Source: Roseateles_B flavus (lineage in GTDB: Bacteria; Pseudomonadota; Gammaproteobacteria; Burkholderiales; Burkholderiaceae_C). Taken from it: 64,000 nucleotides of DNA. Below are positions 35,116 to 43,785 of the stretch, one piece after another. Both the position numbers and the translations under genes were made by a program. The notes under the pieces are model-generated. The model saw only the letters and a program-made list of their open reading frames with translations. It was not told the origin of the DNA and did not search any database. The stretch lies in assembly GCF_039872765.1 (NCBI RefSeq), contig NZ_JBDPZC010000002.1, positions 310,001 to 374,000 of the forward strand. The letters run 5' to 3'. How positions within the stretch are numbered: position 1 is the first letter of the stretch; the number at the start of each line of letters is the position of its first letter.

Positions 35116-36137
35116 TGGGAGTCTCCGGAGACGGCCGGGGATGCGGCCTGGGATGAATCGTCGAACAGTTGCATGAATTCGTCGCGCACGCGCTGGGCGT
35201 CCACGCCGACGCAGACCTGCTGGTCCGGGCAGCCGCGCCACGGCGAGGCGGGGCTGTCCTCGTGCAGGCCCAGATGGTCCTGGATGGTCTGGCCGCGCGC
35301 AATGCCCTCCAGGGCCACACGGACGGGACCGCGGCGCAGCTGGAAGGCCTCGGGCGCCACGCAGTAGACGACGGCGCTGGCATCGTGGGCGTAGAGGCCG
35401 CCGATGGCGTCGCGGCCATCGTAGTAGCGCTGGTAGTGGCGGGTGATCTGCCAGAAGAAATCGCCCACGGGCCCCCTGCGGCCCTGCAGGGACTGCAGCA
35501 GGGCCTCGGGCATCACCACCTGCTGGGTGACGTCCAGCCCCACCGTGACCACGGGCCAGGACGCGGTGAAGACGAGGTCGGCGGCCTCGGGGTCGTTGAT
35601 GATGTTGGCCTCGGCCACCGGCGTCACATTGCCGCCATGGCCATGCAGGCCGAAGGCGCCGCCCATCAGCACGACTTCGCGCACCTTGCGGGCGATGCCG
35701 GGATCGTGGCGCAGTGCCAGGGCCAGGTTCGTTAGCGGGGCCACGGCCACGAGGGTGATCTCGCCGGGCGCGGCGTTGATCTCGTCGCAGATCAGCTGCC
35801 AGGCGGGGCGCGGGTCCGGCTGGCGCCGGGTGGCCGGCAGCAGAGGCGCCCCGCCGCCCAGGCCGTCCTCGTGGTGGACCTGGGTGGGGAAGAAGCGCTC
35901 GGTGCGCGGCAGCAGGGCGTCGTCCGCGCCTGCAGCCACCGGCACGTCCAGGCCGAAGAAATCGACCAGGGCCAGGGCGTTGCGCGTGGTGGTGCCCACC
36001 GGCGCATTGCCGTGCACGGTGGTGATGGCGCGCAGGTCCAGACCCGGGTGGCGGGCCAGCATCCACAGGGCCATGGCGTCGTCGATGCCCGGGTCCGTGT
36101 CGAAGATCACGGGCCGGGGCGGCAGGGCTTGGCTCAT
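35112..36137 (-). CDS. inosine/uridine-preferring nucleoside hydrolase
   Basis: 341-aa nucleoside N-ribohydrolase releasing free base and ribose. The calcium-binding N-terminal signature IFDTDPGIDDAMAL (Asp13, 15, 19, 20) and the ITTVHGNAPVGTTTRNAL segment are clear, as are LMGGAFGLHGHGGNVTPVAEANI and the late VYCVAPEAF region. Located 7 bp after ribokinase and overlapping the MtaD-like gene, in line with ribose released here being phosphorylated by RbsK. Substrate preference cannot be read from sequence alone. Confidence 0.93.
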   Translation of the reverse strand: MSQALPPRPVIFDTDPGIDDAMALWMLARHPGLDLRAITTVHGNAPVGTTTRNALALVDFFGLDVPVAAGADDALLPRTERFFPTQVHHEDGLGGGAPLLPATRRQPDPRPAWQLICDEINAAPGEITLVAVAPLTNLALALRHDPGIARKVREVVLMGGAFGLHGHGGNVTPVAEANIINDPEAADLVFTASWPVVTVGLDVTQQVVMPEALLQSLQGRRGPVGDFFWQITRHYQRYYDGRDAIGGLYAHDASAVVYCVAPEAFQLRRGPVRVALEGIARGQTIQDHLGLHEDSPASPWRGCPDQQVCVGVDAQRVRDEFMQLFDDSSQAASPAVSGDSQ

Positions 36138-36144
36138 GCGGACC

Positions 36145-37086
36145 TCAGGCGCTACGGGCCGCGAAATCGGGGCCCAGTTCCTCGCGCCGGGGCATGGCGC
36201 CCTGCACGCCCACCCGGCTCACGGCCAGGGCGGCGGCGGCCTGGCCCAGGCGCACGGCCTCGTCCAGCGACTGCCCCTCGGCCCAGGCGGTGGCGACGCC
36301 GCCCACGAAGGTGTCGCCGGCGCCGACGGTGTCCACGGCCTGCACGCGCCGGGCCGGCAGCAGGCGCTGGCCGGCTTCGTCAGCCACCAGCACGCCTTGC
36401 GCACCCAGGGTGATCAGCAGGCGCGGCAGGCCCTGGGCCTGCAGCGCGTTGGCCGCGGCGCGTGCCACGGCCTCGGCGGATTGCACGGCATCGGGCAGCC
36501 CGGCCAGTTGGGCAGCCTCGGTCTCGTTGAGCACCAGGCAGTCGGTCAGGGCCAGCAGGGCCGGGTCGACCGCCAGGGCCGGCGCGGCATTGAGGATGGT
36601 CCGCACGCCCTGGGCGCGTGCCAGACGGAAGGCCTCGAGAATGGCCGGCTGCGGCACCTCCAGCTGCGCCACCAGCACCCGCGCCTGCTGCAGCGGTGCA
36701 GCGGCGCGCTGCACATCGGCCGCCGCCAGCTGCGCATTGCTGCCGGGCACGTAGATGATGCTGTTCTCGCCGCCCTCGCGGCCCACCATGATGACGGCGA
36801 TGCCAGGCAGCGCCGATTCATCCTCGACCACATGCGTGGTGTCCACGCCCTCGGCGCGCAGGGCCGCGATCAGCGCGCGGCCATGCACGCGGGTGCCCAC
36901 GCGGGAGACGAAGCTCACCGAGGCCCCGAGCCGGGCCGCGGCCACGGCCTGGTTGGCGCCCTTGCCTCCGGGCGTCATCTGGAAGTCCTCGCCCGGCAGG
37001 GTCTCGCCCGGACGCGGCAGGCGGCGCGCATGGGCCACCATGTCCATGTTGATGCTGCCGACGACGACGACACGCGCGGAGCTCAT
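36145..37086 (-). CDS. rbsK: ribokinase
   Basis: 313-aa PfkB-family sugar kinase. N-terminal SINMDMVAHARRLPRPGETL, the first PfkB signature GGKGANQAVAAARLGA, and the second signature AVDTVGAGDTFVGGVATAW with the catalytic Asp (about residue 250) fit ribokinase, which makes ribose-5-phosphate from ribose and ATP. It starts inside the ATGA overlap with the LacI regulator gene and lies 7 bp before the nucleoside hydrolase gene. No ribose ABC transporter is present, so ribose probably comes from nucleosides. Confidence 0.94.
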   Translation of the reverse strand: MSSARVVVVGSINMDMVAHARRLPRPGETLPGEDFQMTPGGKGANQAVAAARLGASVSFVSRVGTRVHGRALIAALRAEGVDTTHVVEDESALPGIAVIMVGREGGENSIIYVPGSNAQLAAADVQRAAAPLQQARVLVAQLEVPQPAILEAFRLARAQGVRTILNAAPALAVDPALLALTDCLVLNETEAAQLAGLPDAVQSAEAVARAAANALQAQGLPRLLITLGAQGVLVADEAGQRLLPARRVQAVDTVGAGDTFVGGVATAWAEGQSLDEAVRLGQAAAALAVSRVGVQGAMPRREELGPDFAARSA

Positions 37087-38138
37087 GCGCTCTTTCCTGC
37101 CTTTCCTGCCTTGGCGGTCTTGGCGGCCAGGCTCTTGGCAGCCGGCGCGGCGGTGCTCTCGCGCCGCACCAGCTGCGGCTTCATCAGCACCTCGCGCAGG
37201 CCGGCCTGCGGTTGCTCGATGCGCGCCAGCAGGGCCCGCCCGGCCTCGCGGCCCAGTTCCTTGATGGAGCAGCCCACGGTGGTCAGCGAGGGATAGGCAT
37301 AGGCCGAGAGCTCGATGTCATCGAAGCCGACCACCGACAGGCTGGCCGGTACCGGGCGCGCCGCCTCGGCCGCGGCCCGCATGAGGCCCAGGGCCATCAG
37401 GTCATTGCTGGCGAAGACGGCGCTCAGCTCGGGCGCCGTCTCCAGCAGGCGCTTGCCGGCCTCGTAGCCGCCGTGCGAGCTGAAGTCGCTGTGGACCAGC
37501 CAGTGCGCCTGCGGCTCGATGCCGGCGGCCTGCAGGGTCTCGCGCCAGCCGGCAATGCGCTCCTGCGCCACCTCGAACTCCACCGGGCCGCTGATGCAGC
37601 CGATGGCGCGGTGACCCAGCTCCAGCAGGTGGCGCACCGCGGCGGCCGCGCCCTCGCGGTTGTTGACGCTCACCCGGTCGGCCCGGGCGCCCGGCACCAG
37701 GCGGTCCACCGTGACCGAGGGCACGCGGGCCATCTGGAAGATCTGGGCCAGTGCTTCGTCATCGCCCGCGGAACTCAGCAGCAGGCCGTCGATGCGCTTC
37801 TCCAGCAGGGTGCGCATGTACTGCTGCTGGCGCTTGGGGTCGTTGTCGGAATTGCAGAGGAAGACAGAGTAGCCGGCCAGGCGGCAGGTCTCCTCGACGC
37901 CGCAGACCAGCTCCGCGAAGAAGGGGTTCTGCACATTGGGCACCAGCACGCCGATGATGCGGGTCTCGCTCTTGCGCAGGGAGCGGGCCACCGCGCTGGG
38001 CAGGTAGCCGATCTCCTCCACCGCCGCCAGCACGCGCCGCCGCGCCTCGGCGCTGACCGGGCGCGTTTCGTTCAGGACATGGGAGACGGTGGTGAAGGAC
38101 ACGCCGGCAAGGGCGGCAACGTCTTTGATCGTGCTCAC
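37083..38138 (-). CDS. LacI-family repressor of the nucleoside salvage operon
   Basis: 351-aa LacI/GalR regulator. HTH at the very N-terminus (TIKDVAALAGVSFTTVSHVL), hinge NVQNPFFAELV..., then a ribose-binding-like effector domain ending TTVGCSIKELGREAGRALL. It starts at GTG 38138 in the sequence GTGAGCACGATCAAAGAC; earlier in-frame ATGs would add a non-homologous N-terminus. An unusual Ala/Lys-rich C-terminal tail (KSLAAKTAKAGKAGKSA) is present. First gene of the operon with rbsK, nucleoside hydrolase and mtaD; probably RbsR-like, sensing ribose or a nucleoside, with autoregulation through the palindrome at 38222. Confidence 0.9.
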   Translation of the reverse strand: MSTIKDVAALAGVSFTTVSHVLNETRPVSAEARRRVLAAVEEIGYLPSAVARSLRKSETRIIGVLVPNVQNPFFAELVCGVEETCRLAGYSVFLCNSDNDPKRQQQYMRTLLEKRIDGLLLSSAGDDEALAQIFQMARVPSVTVDRLVPGARADRVSVNNREGAAAAVRHLLELGHRAIGCISGPVEFEVAQERIAGWRETLQAAGIEPQAHWLVHSDFSSHGGYEAGKRLLETAPELSAVFASNDLMALGLMRAAAEAARPVPASLSVVGFDDIELSAYAYPSLTTVGCSIKELGREAGRALLARIEQPQAGLREVLMKPQLVRRESTAAPAAKSLAAKTAKAGKAGKSA

Positions 38139-38221
38139 GGTGAGGCAGGTCTCGGCAGGAAGGAAGAGGCAGGCAGCCGGTGATTCCGCAAGGGGGCTGA
38201 ACGCTCGCAAAACTGCACTGG

Positions 38222-38235
38222 GGCAAACGTTTGCC
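38222..38235. promoter_or_regulatory. LacI-family operator upstream of the regulator gene
   Basis: GGCAAACGTTTGCC, a perfect 14-bp palindrome with the CAAACGTTTG core of PurR/RbsR-type operators, 84 bp upstream of the GTG start. Fits autoregulation of the salvage operon. Confidence 0.75.
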
Positions 38236-38327
38236 GCAGCATACCCGAAATGGCGCCTTCCGCGACAAGCGCCGCGTCGCCAAGGGCGGTGACGGACTTC
38301 GCCCGGCACGAACCATGCAGGCCCATG

Positions 38328-38364
38328 AAAAAAGCCGCCTGGGCCTTGCGACCCGGGCGGCTTT
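38328..38364 (-). terminator. rho-independent terminator of the rpsP-rplS operon
   Basis: Stem AAAGCCGCCTGGG / CCCGGGCGGCTTT (one G-T pair) with an 8-base loop; on the minus strand it is followed by a T run (complement of 38328-38333). Lies 37 bp past rplS. Confidence 0.88.
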
Positions 38365-38400
38365 CGAGGGTGGGCCCAAAGGCCGCCCCACGACCGGCCA

Positions 38401-38754
38401 TCAGGCCAGCTTTTCCTTGATTCGAGCGGACTTGCCCGAACGCTGACGCAGGTAGTACAGCTTGGCGCGGCGCACATCGCCACGACGCTTGACTTCGATG
38501 GACGAAATCAGCGGGCTGTACAGCTGGAAGGTACGCTCCACGCCTTCGCCGCTCGAAATCTTGCGGACGATGAAGCTGGAGTTCAGGCCGCGGTTGCGCT
38601 TGGCAATCACGACACCTTCATAGGCCTGCACGCGCTTGCGGGTACCTTCGACCACGTTCACGCTGACGATCACCGTGTCGCCGGGGGCGAAAGCGGGGAT
38701 GGTCTTGTTCAGGCGAGCAATTTCTTCTTGCTCAAGGGTTTGGATCAGATTCAC
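38401..38754 (-). CDS. rplS: 50S ribosomal protein L19
   Basis: 117-aa L19. Visible family blocks: IPAFAPGDTVIVSVNVVEGTRKRVQAYEGVVIAK and GVERTFQLYSPLISSIEVKRRGDVRRAKLYYLR. It starts at GTG 38754 with CAGGAG upstream. Last gene of the canonical rpsP-rimM-trmD-rplS operon, 163 bp after trmD; L19 lies at the 30S-50S interface. Confidence 0.98.
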   Translation of the reverse strand: MNLIQTLEQEEIARLNKTIPAFAPGDTVIVSVNVVEGTRKRVQAYEGVVIAKRNRGLNSSFIVRKISSGEGVERTFQLYSPLISSIEVKRRGDVRRAKLYYLRQRSGKSARIKEKLA

Positions 38755-38916
38755 ATCGATCTCCTGACGATCTTACCGGCGCACCTGAAATTGACTGGAA
38801 CCGGCCCGAACTGGCCTGCATTCCTGGAGCTGGCTGAAGGTCAGAAACACTGACCTGAACCTGGGCTCCGCCCGATAGAGGATCGCGAAAAGCCCTCGAT
38901 TGTAGCCGAAAAAGTC

Positions 38917-39699
38917 TCAGCCAATCAAGGACTTGAGGAAGGCTTCGTCCTTCTTGCTGAGCTTGCCGGCGGCACGGGCGGCCTCGATCAGCTCGGGGCG
39001 GCGGCGCCAGGTCAGCGCCAGCGACTGCTCGCGGCGCCAGCGCGCGATCTGGGCATGGTGACCAGACATCAGCACCGCCGGCACCGGCAGCGGCTCGATC
39101 TGGCCAGGCAGGCCTTCCAGCACCTCGGGGCGGCTGTAGTGGGGGCAGTCCAGCAGGCCGTCGGAGAAGCTGTCCTGCTCATGAGAGGCAGCGTCATTGA
39201 GCACGCCGGGCTGCAGCCGCGCGACAGCATCCAGCAGGGCCAGGGCCGGCAGCTCGCCGCCGCTCAGGACGAAATCGCCCAGGCTCACCTCCAGGGTGAC
39301 ATGGCGGTCCAGGAAGCGCTGGTCCATGCCCTCGTAACGGCCGCACAGCAGCACGGCGCCGGGCCCCTGGGCCAGCTCCTGCACCAGAGCCTGGTCCATG
39401 CGGCGGCCGGTGGGGCTGAAATGGATGATCTGCGGCGCAGCGCCGGCATCGGCACCACTGGCCTGGCGGGCCGCCAGCACGGCGGCCAGCGCGCGCTCCA
39501 GCGGCTCGACCAGCATGACCATGCCCGGACCGCCACCGTAGGGGCGGTCGTCGACACGGCGGTAGTTGTCTTCGGCGTAGTCGCGCAGCTGCCAGAGCTG
39601 CACGTCGACCTGCCGGCTCTCGAAGGCACGGCGCGTCACGCCCACCGACAGATGCGGGGCGAAGAGCTCAGGAAACAGGGTGATGAGGTCGAAGCGCAT
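38917..39699 (-). CDS. trmD: tRNA (guanine-N1)-methyltransferase
   Basis: 260-aa SPOUT methyltransferase that makes m1G37 in tRNAs. Starts MRFDLITLFPELFAPHL; DRPYGGGPGMVM, and the trefoil-knot segments LLCGRYEGMDQRF and LGDFVLSGGELPALALLDAVARL bind AdoMet. Normal length. Position in the rpsP operon confirms identity. Confidence 0.98.
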   Translation of the reverse strand: MRFDLITLFPELFAPHLSVGVTRRAFESRQVDVQLWQLRDYAEDNYRRVDDRPYGGGPGMVMLVEPLERALAAVLAARQASGADAGAAPQIIHFSPTGRRMDQALVQELAQGPGAVLLCGRYEGMDQRFLDRHVTLEVSLGDFVLSGGELPALALLDAVARLQPGVLNDAASHEQDSFSDGLLDCPHYSRPEVLEGLPGQIEPLPVPAVLMSGHHAQIARWRREQSLALTWRRRPELIEAARAAGKLSKKDEAFLKSLIG

Positions 39700-39726
39700 G
39701 CGGCAGGCGCCACGGCAAGGCAGGAC

Positions 39727-40338
39727 TCAGAAGTCCAGACCCCAATCCACCGAGATGCGGCGCTCTTGCAGGCTCACATCGTCGACAAAGGCGGACACGA
39801 AGGGGATCAGGCGCTCCTGCTCCGGCTTGACCGGAGCCGTCAGCCCGGCGGGCTGGATGCGCAGCACGGCATGCGGGCCGGTGTCGAGCAGGCCGATGAC
39901 CTCGCCCAGGGTCTCGCCCTGGCGGTTCACGACCGTGAGGCCCACCAGGTCCACCCAGTAGAACTCGTCCGGGTCGGCCTTGGGGAAATGCGTGCGGGAG
40001 ACGAAGACGCGGGCGCCGCGCAGGGCCTCGGCCCCATTGCGGTCCGACACACCCTCGGCGCTGGCCACCAGGCCGTCGCCATGCTCACGCAGGGAAAGAA
40101 TCTTGAGCAGCTTGGGCACGGTGCCCTTGCCTGCGGCCATGCCAGGAATGGCAGTCTCGGCGGGTTTCAGGAACCAGCGCCGGGTCGCAAAGATCGCCTG
40201 GGGATCCGTGGAATGGGCATGGACCTTGAACCAGCCCTTGATGCCCCAGGCGTCGGCAATGCGCGCGACCTCGATGGCGTCATCCGGCCAGGCTGCCTCG
40301 GCAGCGTCAGCGGGGGAACGGGTCTCGGGGGCAGTCAC
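39727..40338 (-). CDS. rimM: 16S rRNA processing protein RimM
   Basis: 203-aa ribosome maturation factor that helps assemble the 30S head with S19. N-terminal RimM domain (EVARIADAWGIKGWFKVHAHS), then a PRC-barrel domain (DEFYWVDLVGLTVVNRQGETLGEVIGLLDTG). GTG 40338 is the best start; a TTG two codons upstream is also open. Lies between rpsP (31 bp) and trmD (27 bp). Confidence 0.97.
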   Translation of the reverse strand: MTAPETRSPADAAEAAWPDDAIEVARIADAWGIKGWFKVHAHSTDPQAIFATRRWFLKPAETAIPGMAAGKGTVPKLLKILSLREHGDGLVASAEGVSDRNGAEALRGARVFVSRTHFPKADPDEFYWVDLVGLTVVNRQGETLGEVIGLLDTGPHAVLRIQPAGLTAPVKPEQERLIPFVSAFVDDVSLQERRISVDWGLDF

Positions 40339-40369
40339 GCGCAAGGCTCGATATCAGCTGAGCGGATGC

Positions 40370-40618
40370 TCAGGCAGCCTTCTTGGCCTGGTCGACCAGA
40401 CGGGCCACGGTGGTCGACAGCTGAGCGCCGACGCCGGTCCAGTAGGCCACGCGGTCCTGAGCCACGCGCAGGCTTTCGGCAGCGCCGGAAGCCACGGGGT
40501 TGTAGAAGCCCACGCGCTCGATGAAGCGGCCGTCACGACGCTCCTGGCTGTTGGCGACGACGATGTTGTAGAAGGGGCGCTTCTTAGAGCCGCCGCGTGC
40601 GAGTCGAATCACGACCAT
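40370..40618 (-). CDS. rpsP: 30S ribosomal protein S16
   Basis: 82-aa S16: MVVIRLARGGSKKRPFYNIV, DGRFIERVGFYNP. ATG 40618 has AAGGACT upstream. First gene of the operon; a TATAAT hexamer lies about 160 bp upstream, leaving a long leader. Confidence 0.98.
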   Translation of the reverse strand: MVVIRLARGGSKKRPFYNIVVANSQERRDGRFIERVGFYNPVASGAAESLRVAQDRVAYWTGVGAQLSTTVARLVDQAKKAA

Positions 40619-40778
40619 GATGAGTCCTTTGAGTTGAAGCGTTCTACCGCACCAGGAGACACTCAGGGCAAGCAGACCATTGGACACCCCGTGCGCCATC
40701 TCCAGGCTTCCGGGGTGCACCGGTTGTTGGTACCGTAGATACGCCGCGAGTCTCCCGCGACCGGCACCAAAACCTGGC

Positions 40779-40784
40779 ATTATA
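40779..40784 (-). promoter_or_regulatory. sigma-70 -10 box for rpsP operon
   Basis: A consensus TATAAT on the minus strand in an otherwise GC-rich region. The -35 region is weak, which is common for leader-controlled ribosomal operons. Predicted leader of about 150 nt before rpsP. Confidence 0.5.
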
Positions 40785-40881
40785 AACTCGCAAATCCAAT
40801 TGCGATAGCAAGTCGCTGCAGAGAATCTCTGGCGCTCCTGTTTTCCGCCATTTTCACCCCTCCTGCCCTCGGTCCTCCCCC

Positions 40882-41424
40882 ATGTCCCAAGCCCTTCCGC
40901 TGCTGATCCGCCCCAGCCAGGACGCCGATCTGCCCGCCATCCAGGCCATCTATGAGCATGCCGTGCTGCACGGCACCGGCACCTTCGAAACGGACGTGCC
41001 CGACGTGGCCGAGATGAGCCGACGCCGCGCCGAGGTGCTGTCCCGCGGCCTGCCCTACCTGGTGGCCGTGCGCGGCGAGCAGGTCCTGGGCTATGCCTAT
41101 GCCAACTACTTCCGGCCCCGCATGGCCTACCGCTTCTGCGTGGAGGACTCGATCTACCTGGCGCCGGCGGCCCAGGGCCAGGGCGTGGGCCGCCTGCTGC
41201 TGGCGGAGCTCATCGCCCGCTGCGAGCGGGCGGGCGCGCGGCAGATGCTGGCCGTGATCGGCGACTCCCAGAACCACGGCTCCGTGGGCGTGCACCGCGC
41301 CCTGGGCTTCGAGCCCACGGGCCTGCTCAAGTCCTCGGGCTGGAAGTTCGGCCGCTGGCTGGACGTGGTGCTGATGCAGCGCCAGCTCGGCCACGGCGAC
41401 ACCCTGCCGGCGGAGGGCGCATGA
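40882..41424 (+). CDS. GNAT acetyltransferase, phosphinothricin acetyltransferase-like
   Basis: 180-aa GNAT enzyme. N-terminal IRPSQDADLPAIQAIYEHAVLHGTGTFE and YAYANYFRPRMAYRFCVEDSIYL match the Pat/Bar (phosphinothricin-type) subgroup; acetyl-CoA loop AAQGQGVGRLLLAELI; then IGDSQNHGSVGVHRALGFE. Such enzymes often acetylate methionine sulfone/sulfoximine-like compounds. The stop overlaps the next start (ATGA). Confidence 0.9.
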   Translation: MSQALPLLIRPSQDADLPAIQAIYEHAVLHGTGTFETDVPDVAEMSRRRAEVLSRGLPYLVAVRGEQVLGYAYANYFRPRMAYRFCVEDSIYLAPAAQGQGVGRLLLAELIARCERAGARQMLAVIGDSQNHGSVGVHRALGFEPTGLLKSSGWKFGRWLDVVLMQRQLGHGDTLPAEGA

Positions 41425-41885
41425 GCCAGGCCGCCACCCCTGCCCTCGCCTACCGTTCCAAGACCCTCGCCACCTGGCTGGCCCTGGGCCTGGGCGCCTT
41501 CGGCCTGCACCGGCTCTACGTCCACGGCTTCAAGGACAAGCTGGCCTGGCTCTTCCCCTGGCCCAGCCTGGCCGGGCTCTACGGCATTCACCGCATGGAC
41601 GTGCTGGGCCAGGACGACCGCCTGGCCTGGGTGCTGATGCCCCTGCTGGGCCTGATGCTGTCCATCGCCATGCTGCAGGGCATCGTCTGGGGGCTGACGC
41701 CGGACGAGCGCTGGAACCAGGCCCACAACGGCGGGCGCAGCGGCCGCGCCAGCGGCTGGGGCGCCATCATCGGCGTGGTGGCCTGCCTCATGGTGGGCGG
41801 CGCCTGCCTGATGACCACCATCGCCTTCTCGGCCCAGCGCTACTTCGAGAGCCAAGCGGAAGCCGCCAAGGAGCTGAGCCAGTAA
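41421..41885 (+). CDS. TM2-domain-like membrane protein
   Basis: 154-aa membrane protein. The N-terminal TM2-like region (ATWLALGLGAFGLHRLYVHG, with the characteristic G-x-H-R-F/L-Y motif) forms two helices; further helices at MPLLGLMLSIAMLQGIVWG and WGAIIGVVACLMVGGACLMTTIAF. Function unknown. Coupled to the GNAT gene by a 4-bp overlap and followed by a good terminator. Confidence 0.75.
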   Translation: MSQAATPALAYRSKTLATWLALGLGAFGLHRLYVHGFKDKLAWLFPWPSLAGLYGIHRMDVLGQDDRLAWVLMPLLGLMLSIAMLQGIVWGLTPDERWNQAHNGGRSGRASGWGAIIGVVACLMVGGACLMTTIAFSAQRYFESQAEAAKELSQ

Positions 41886-41911
41886 GCGGCGCGCGCTGGC
41901 CCCGCCAATGC

Positions 41912-41943
41912 AAAGGCCCGACTGCACTGGCAGCCGGGCCTTT
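41912..41943. terminator. terminator between TM2 gene and pit
   Basis: Hairpin AAAGGCCCG-(CTGC-ACTG-GCAG)-CGGGCCTTT followed by GTCTT. Located between convergent genes; can serve both directions. Confidence 0.85.
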
Positions 41944-41969
41944 GTCTTGGTGCTTCCGAGGTGCGAGGC

Positions 41970-42980
41970 TCAGAACAGCTGGAAGCTGACCCAGTAGCAG
42001 ACACCCGCCACGAAGGCCGACGCCGGGATGGTGAAGATCCACGCCCAGACGATGTTGCCCGCGACACCCCAGCGCACGGCCGAGGCCCGCTGCGTGGAAC
42101 CCACACCCACGATCGCACCGGTGATGGTGTGCGTGGTCGAGACCGGCACGCCCAGCGCGGTGGCCAGGAACAGGGTCAGCGCGCCGCCCGTCTCGGCACA
42201 GAAGCCGCCGACTGGCTTGAGCTTGGTGATCTTCTGTCCCATGGTCTGCACGATGCGCCAGCCACCGAACATGGTGCCGGCACCGATGGCCAGGTAGCAG
42301 ACCCAGATCACCCAGGTCGGCGGCAGCTTGGCTCCCGCCTCGGCATAGCCCGCCGCCATCAGCAGCATCCAGATGATGCCGATGGTCTTCTGCGCGTCAT
42401 TGCCGCCATGGCCCAGGCTGTAGAGGCCCGCGGAGACCAGCTGCAGGCGACGGAACCAGTTGTCCACGCGCAGCGGTGAGGAGCGGCGGAACAGCCAGGC
42501 CACCGCCACCATCAGCAGCGAACCGAGCACAAAGCCCAGCACCGGCGACACGAAGATGAACAGCACCGTGATGCCGATCTTCTTGGCCACCAGACCCTGC
42601 ACCCCGACCTTGGCGATCACCGCGCCGACGATGCCGCCGATCAGCGCATGCGAGGAGCTCGAGGGAATGCCGTAGTACCAGGTGATCAGGTTCCAGGTGA
42701 TGGCCCCGATCAGCGCACCGAAGACGATGTGGTGGTCCACGATGCCCGGCTCGACGATGCCCTTGCCGATGGTGGCGGCCACATTGAGCTGGAAGAAGGC
42801 GATGGCGATGACGTTGAAGAACGCGGCGAACAGCACAGCCTGCTGCGGCTTCAGCACACCGGTGGAGACCACCGTGGCGATCGAGTTCGCAGCGTCATGA
42901 AAACCGTTCATGAAGTCGAACAGCACTGCCAGCACGACCAGCAGCACCACGACCCAGAACGCAACGTTGATGCTTTCCAT
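41970..42980 (-). CDS. pit: PiT-family inorganic phosphate transporter
   Basis: 336-aa low-affinity phosphate/metal symporter with two PiT repeats: the signatures LFDFMNGFHDAANSIATVVSTG and GVPVSTTHTITGAIVG, and the middle IPSSSSHALIGGIVGAVI. About ten transmembrane helices. Shorter than E. coli PitA, as usual for the form encoded with DUF47. It lies 13 bp after the DUF47 gene, with which it is presumably co-transcribed. Confidence 0.95.
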   Translation of the reverse strand: MESINVAFWVVVLLVVLAVLFDFMNGFHDAANSIATVVSTGVLKPQQAVLFAAFFNVIAIAFFQLNVAATIGKGIVEPGIVDHHIVFGALIGAITWNLITWYYGIPSSSSHALIGGIVGAVIAKVGVQGLVAKKIGITVLFIFVSPVLGFVLGSLLMVAVAWLFRRSSPLRVDNWFRRLQLVSAGLYSLGHGGNDAQKTIGIIWMLLMAAGYAEAGAKLPPTWVIWVCYLAIGAGTMFGGWRIVQTMGQKITKLKPVGGFCAETGGALTLFLATALGVPVSTTHTITGAIVGVGSTQRASAVRWGVAGNIVWAWIFTIPASAFVAGVCYWVSFQLF

Positions 42981-42993
42981 GAATCGAGGCGCG

Positions 42994-43641
42994 TCAGGAG
43001 TTCTCGAGGACGATGCCCTCGATCAGGTTGGCGACGTCCTCGCAGCGGTCGGAGATGGACTCCAGCTGCTCGTAGATGGCCTTGAGCTTGATCAGCTCGC
43101 GCACGTCTTCCTGCTCGCGGAACAGGCGGGACATGGCGGAGCGCATCACGCGGTCGGCGTCGGACTCGAGCTTGTCGATCTCTTCGCAGGTCTTGATGGC
43201 GGCTTCGGCCGTCTGAGGCTGGCTCAGCTTGGGCAGCAGGGTCACGGCATGCTGCACGCGCTCGCAGCACTTGGCGGACAGCTCGGCCAGGCGCAGCACA
43301 TCCTCGGGGATGGAGCGCACGTCGTAGAGCTGCATGGTCTCGCTGGAGTCCTGGAGCAGGTCCAGGATGTCGTCCATGGCGTTGATCAGGCTGTGGATCT
43401 GCTCGCGGTCGATCGGGGTGATGAAGGTGCGATGCAGCAGGCGGTTCACCTCGGCGGTGACGCGGTCGGCGTGGTGCTCGCGGGCATCCACCTCGGCAGC
43501 GTACTTCTCGCGCAGCGTGATGTCGCTGTAGTTCTGGCACATGGCCATGAAGGCCCGGGCGCCTTCGGTGATCTGGGCGCCGTGCTCGTTGAAGAGCTCA
43601 AAAAAATTGCCCTCTTTGGGCAGCAGCTTGCCAAACAGCAT
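42994..43641 (-). CDS. DUF47 family PhoU-like protein
   Basis: 215-aa all-helical protein (MLFGKLLPKEGNFFELFNEHG, DITLREKYAAEVDAREHHADRVT, LINAMDDILDLLQD, EIDKLESDADRVMRSAMSRLF). DUF47 proteins are PhoU relatives that modulate the adjacent PiT transporter. ATG 43641 has CCAGGAGAACCC upstream; the longer upstream frame is not coding-like. A candidate Pho box lies about 145 bp upstream. Confidence 0.94.
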   Translation of the reverse strand: MLFGKLLPKEGNFFELFNEHGAQITEGARAFMAMCQNYSDITLREKYAAEVDAREHHADRVTAEVNRLLHRTFITPIDREQIHSLINAMDDILDLLQDSSETMQLYDVRSIPEDVLRLAELSAKCCERVQHAVTLLPKLSQPQTAEAAIKTCEEIDKLESDADRVMRSAMSRLFREQEDVRELIKLKAIYEQLESISDRCEDVANLIEGIVLENS

Positions 43642-43785
43642 GGGTTCTCCTGGCAGATGAGGCTGGCGGGTGAGCCGGCCTCCGTCCACAGTGAGTCAAT
43701 CGGGGTGAGATTTAAAGAAATGGTCATCACCGCGTCATGTGAACGCGGCAAAGGCGGAAGTGTAATGGCGAGTAGCGCACGAACT

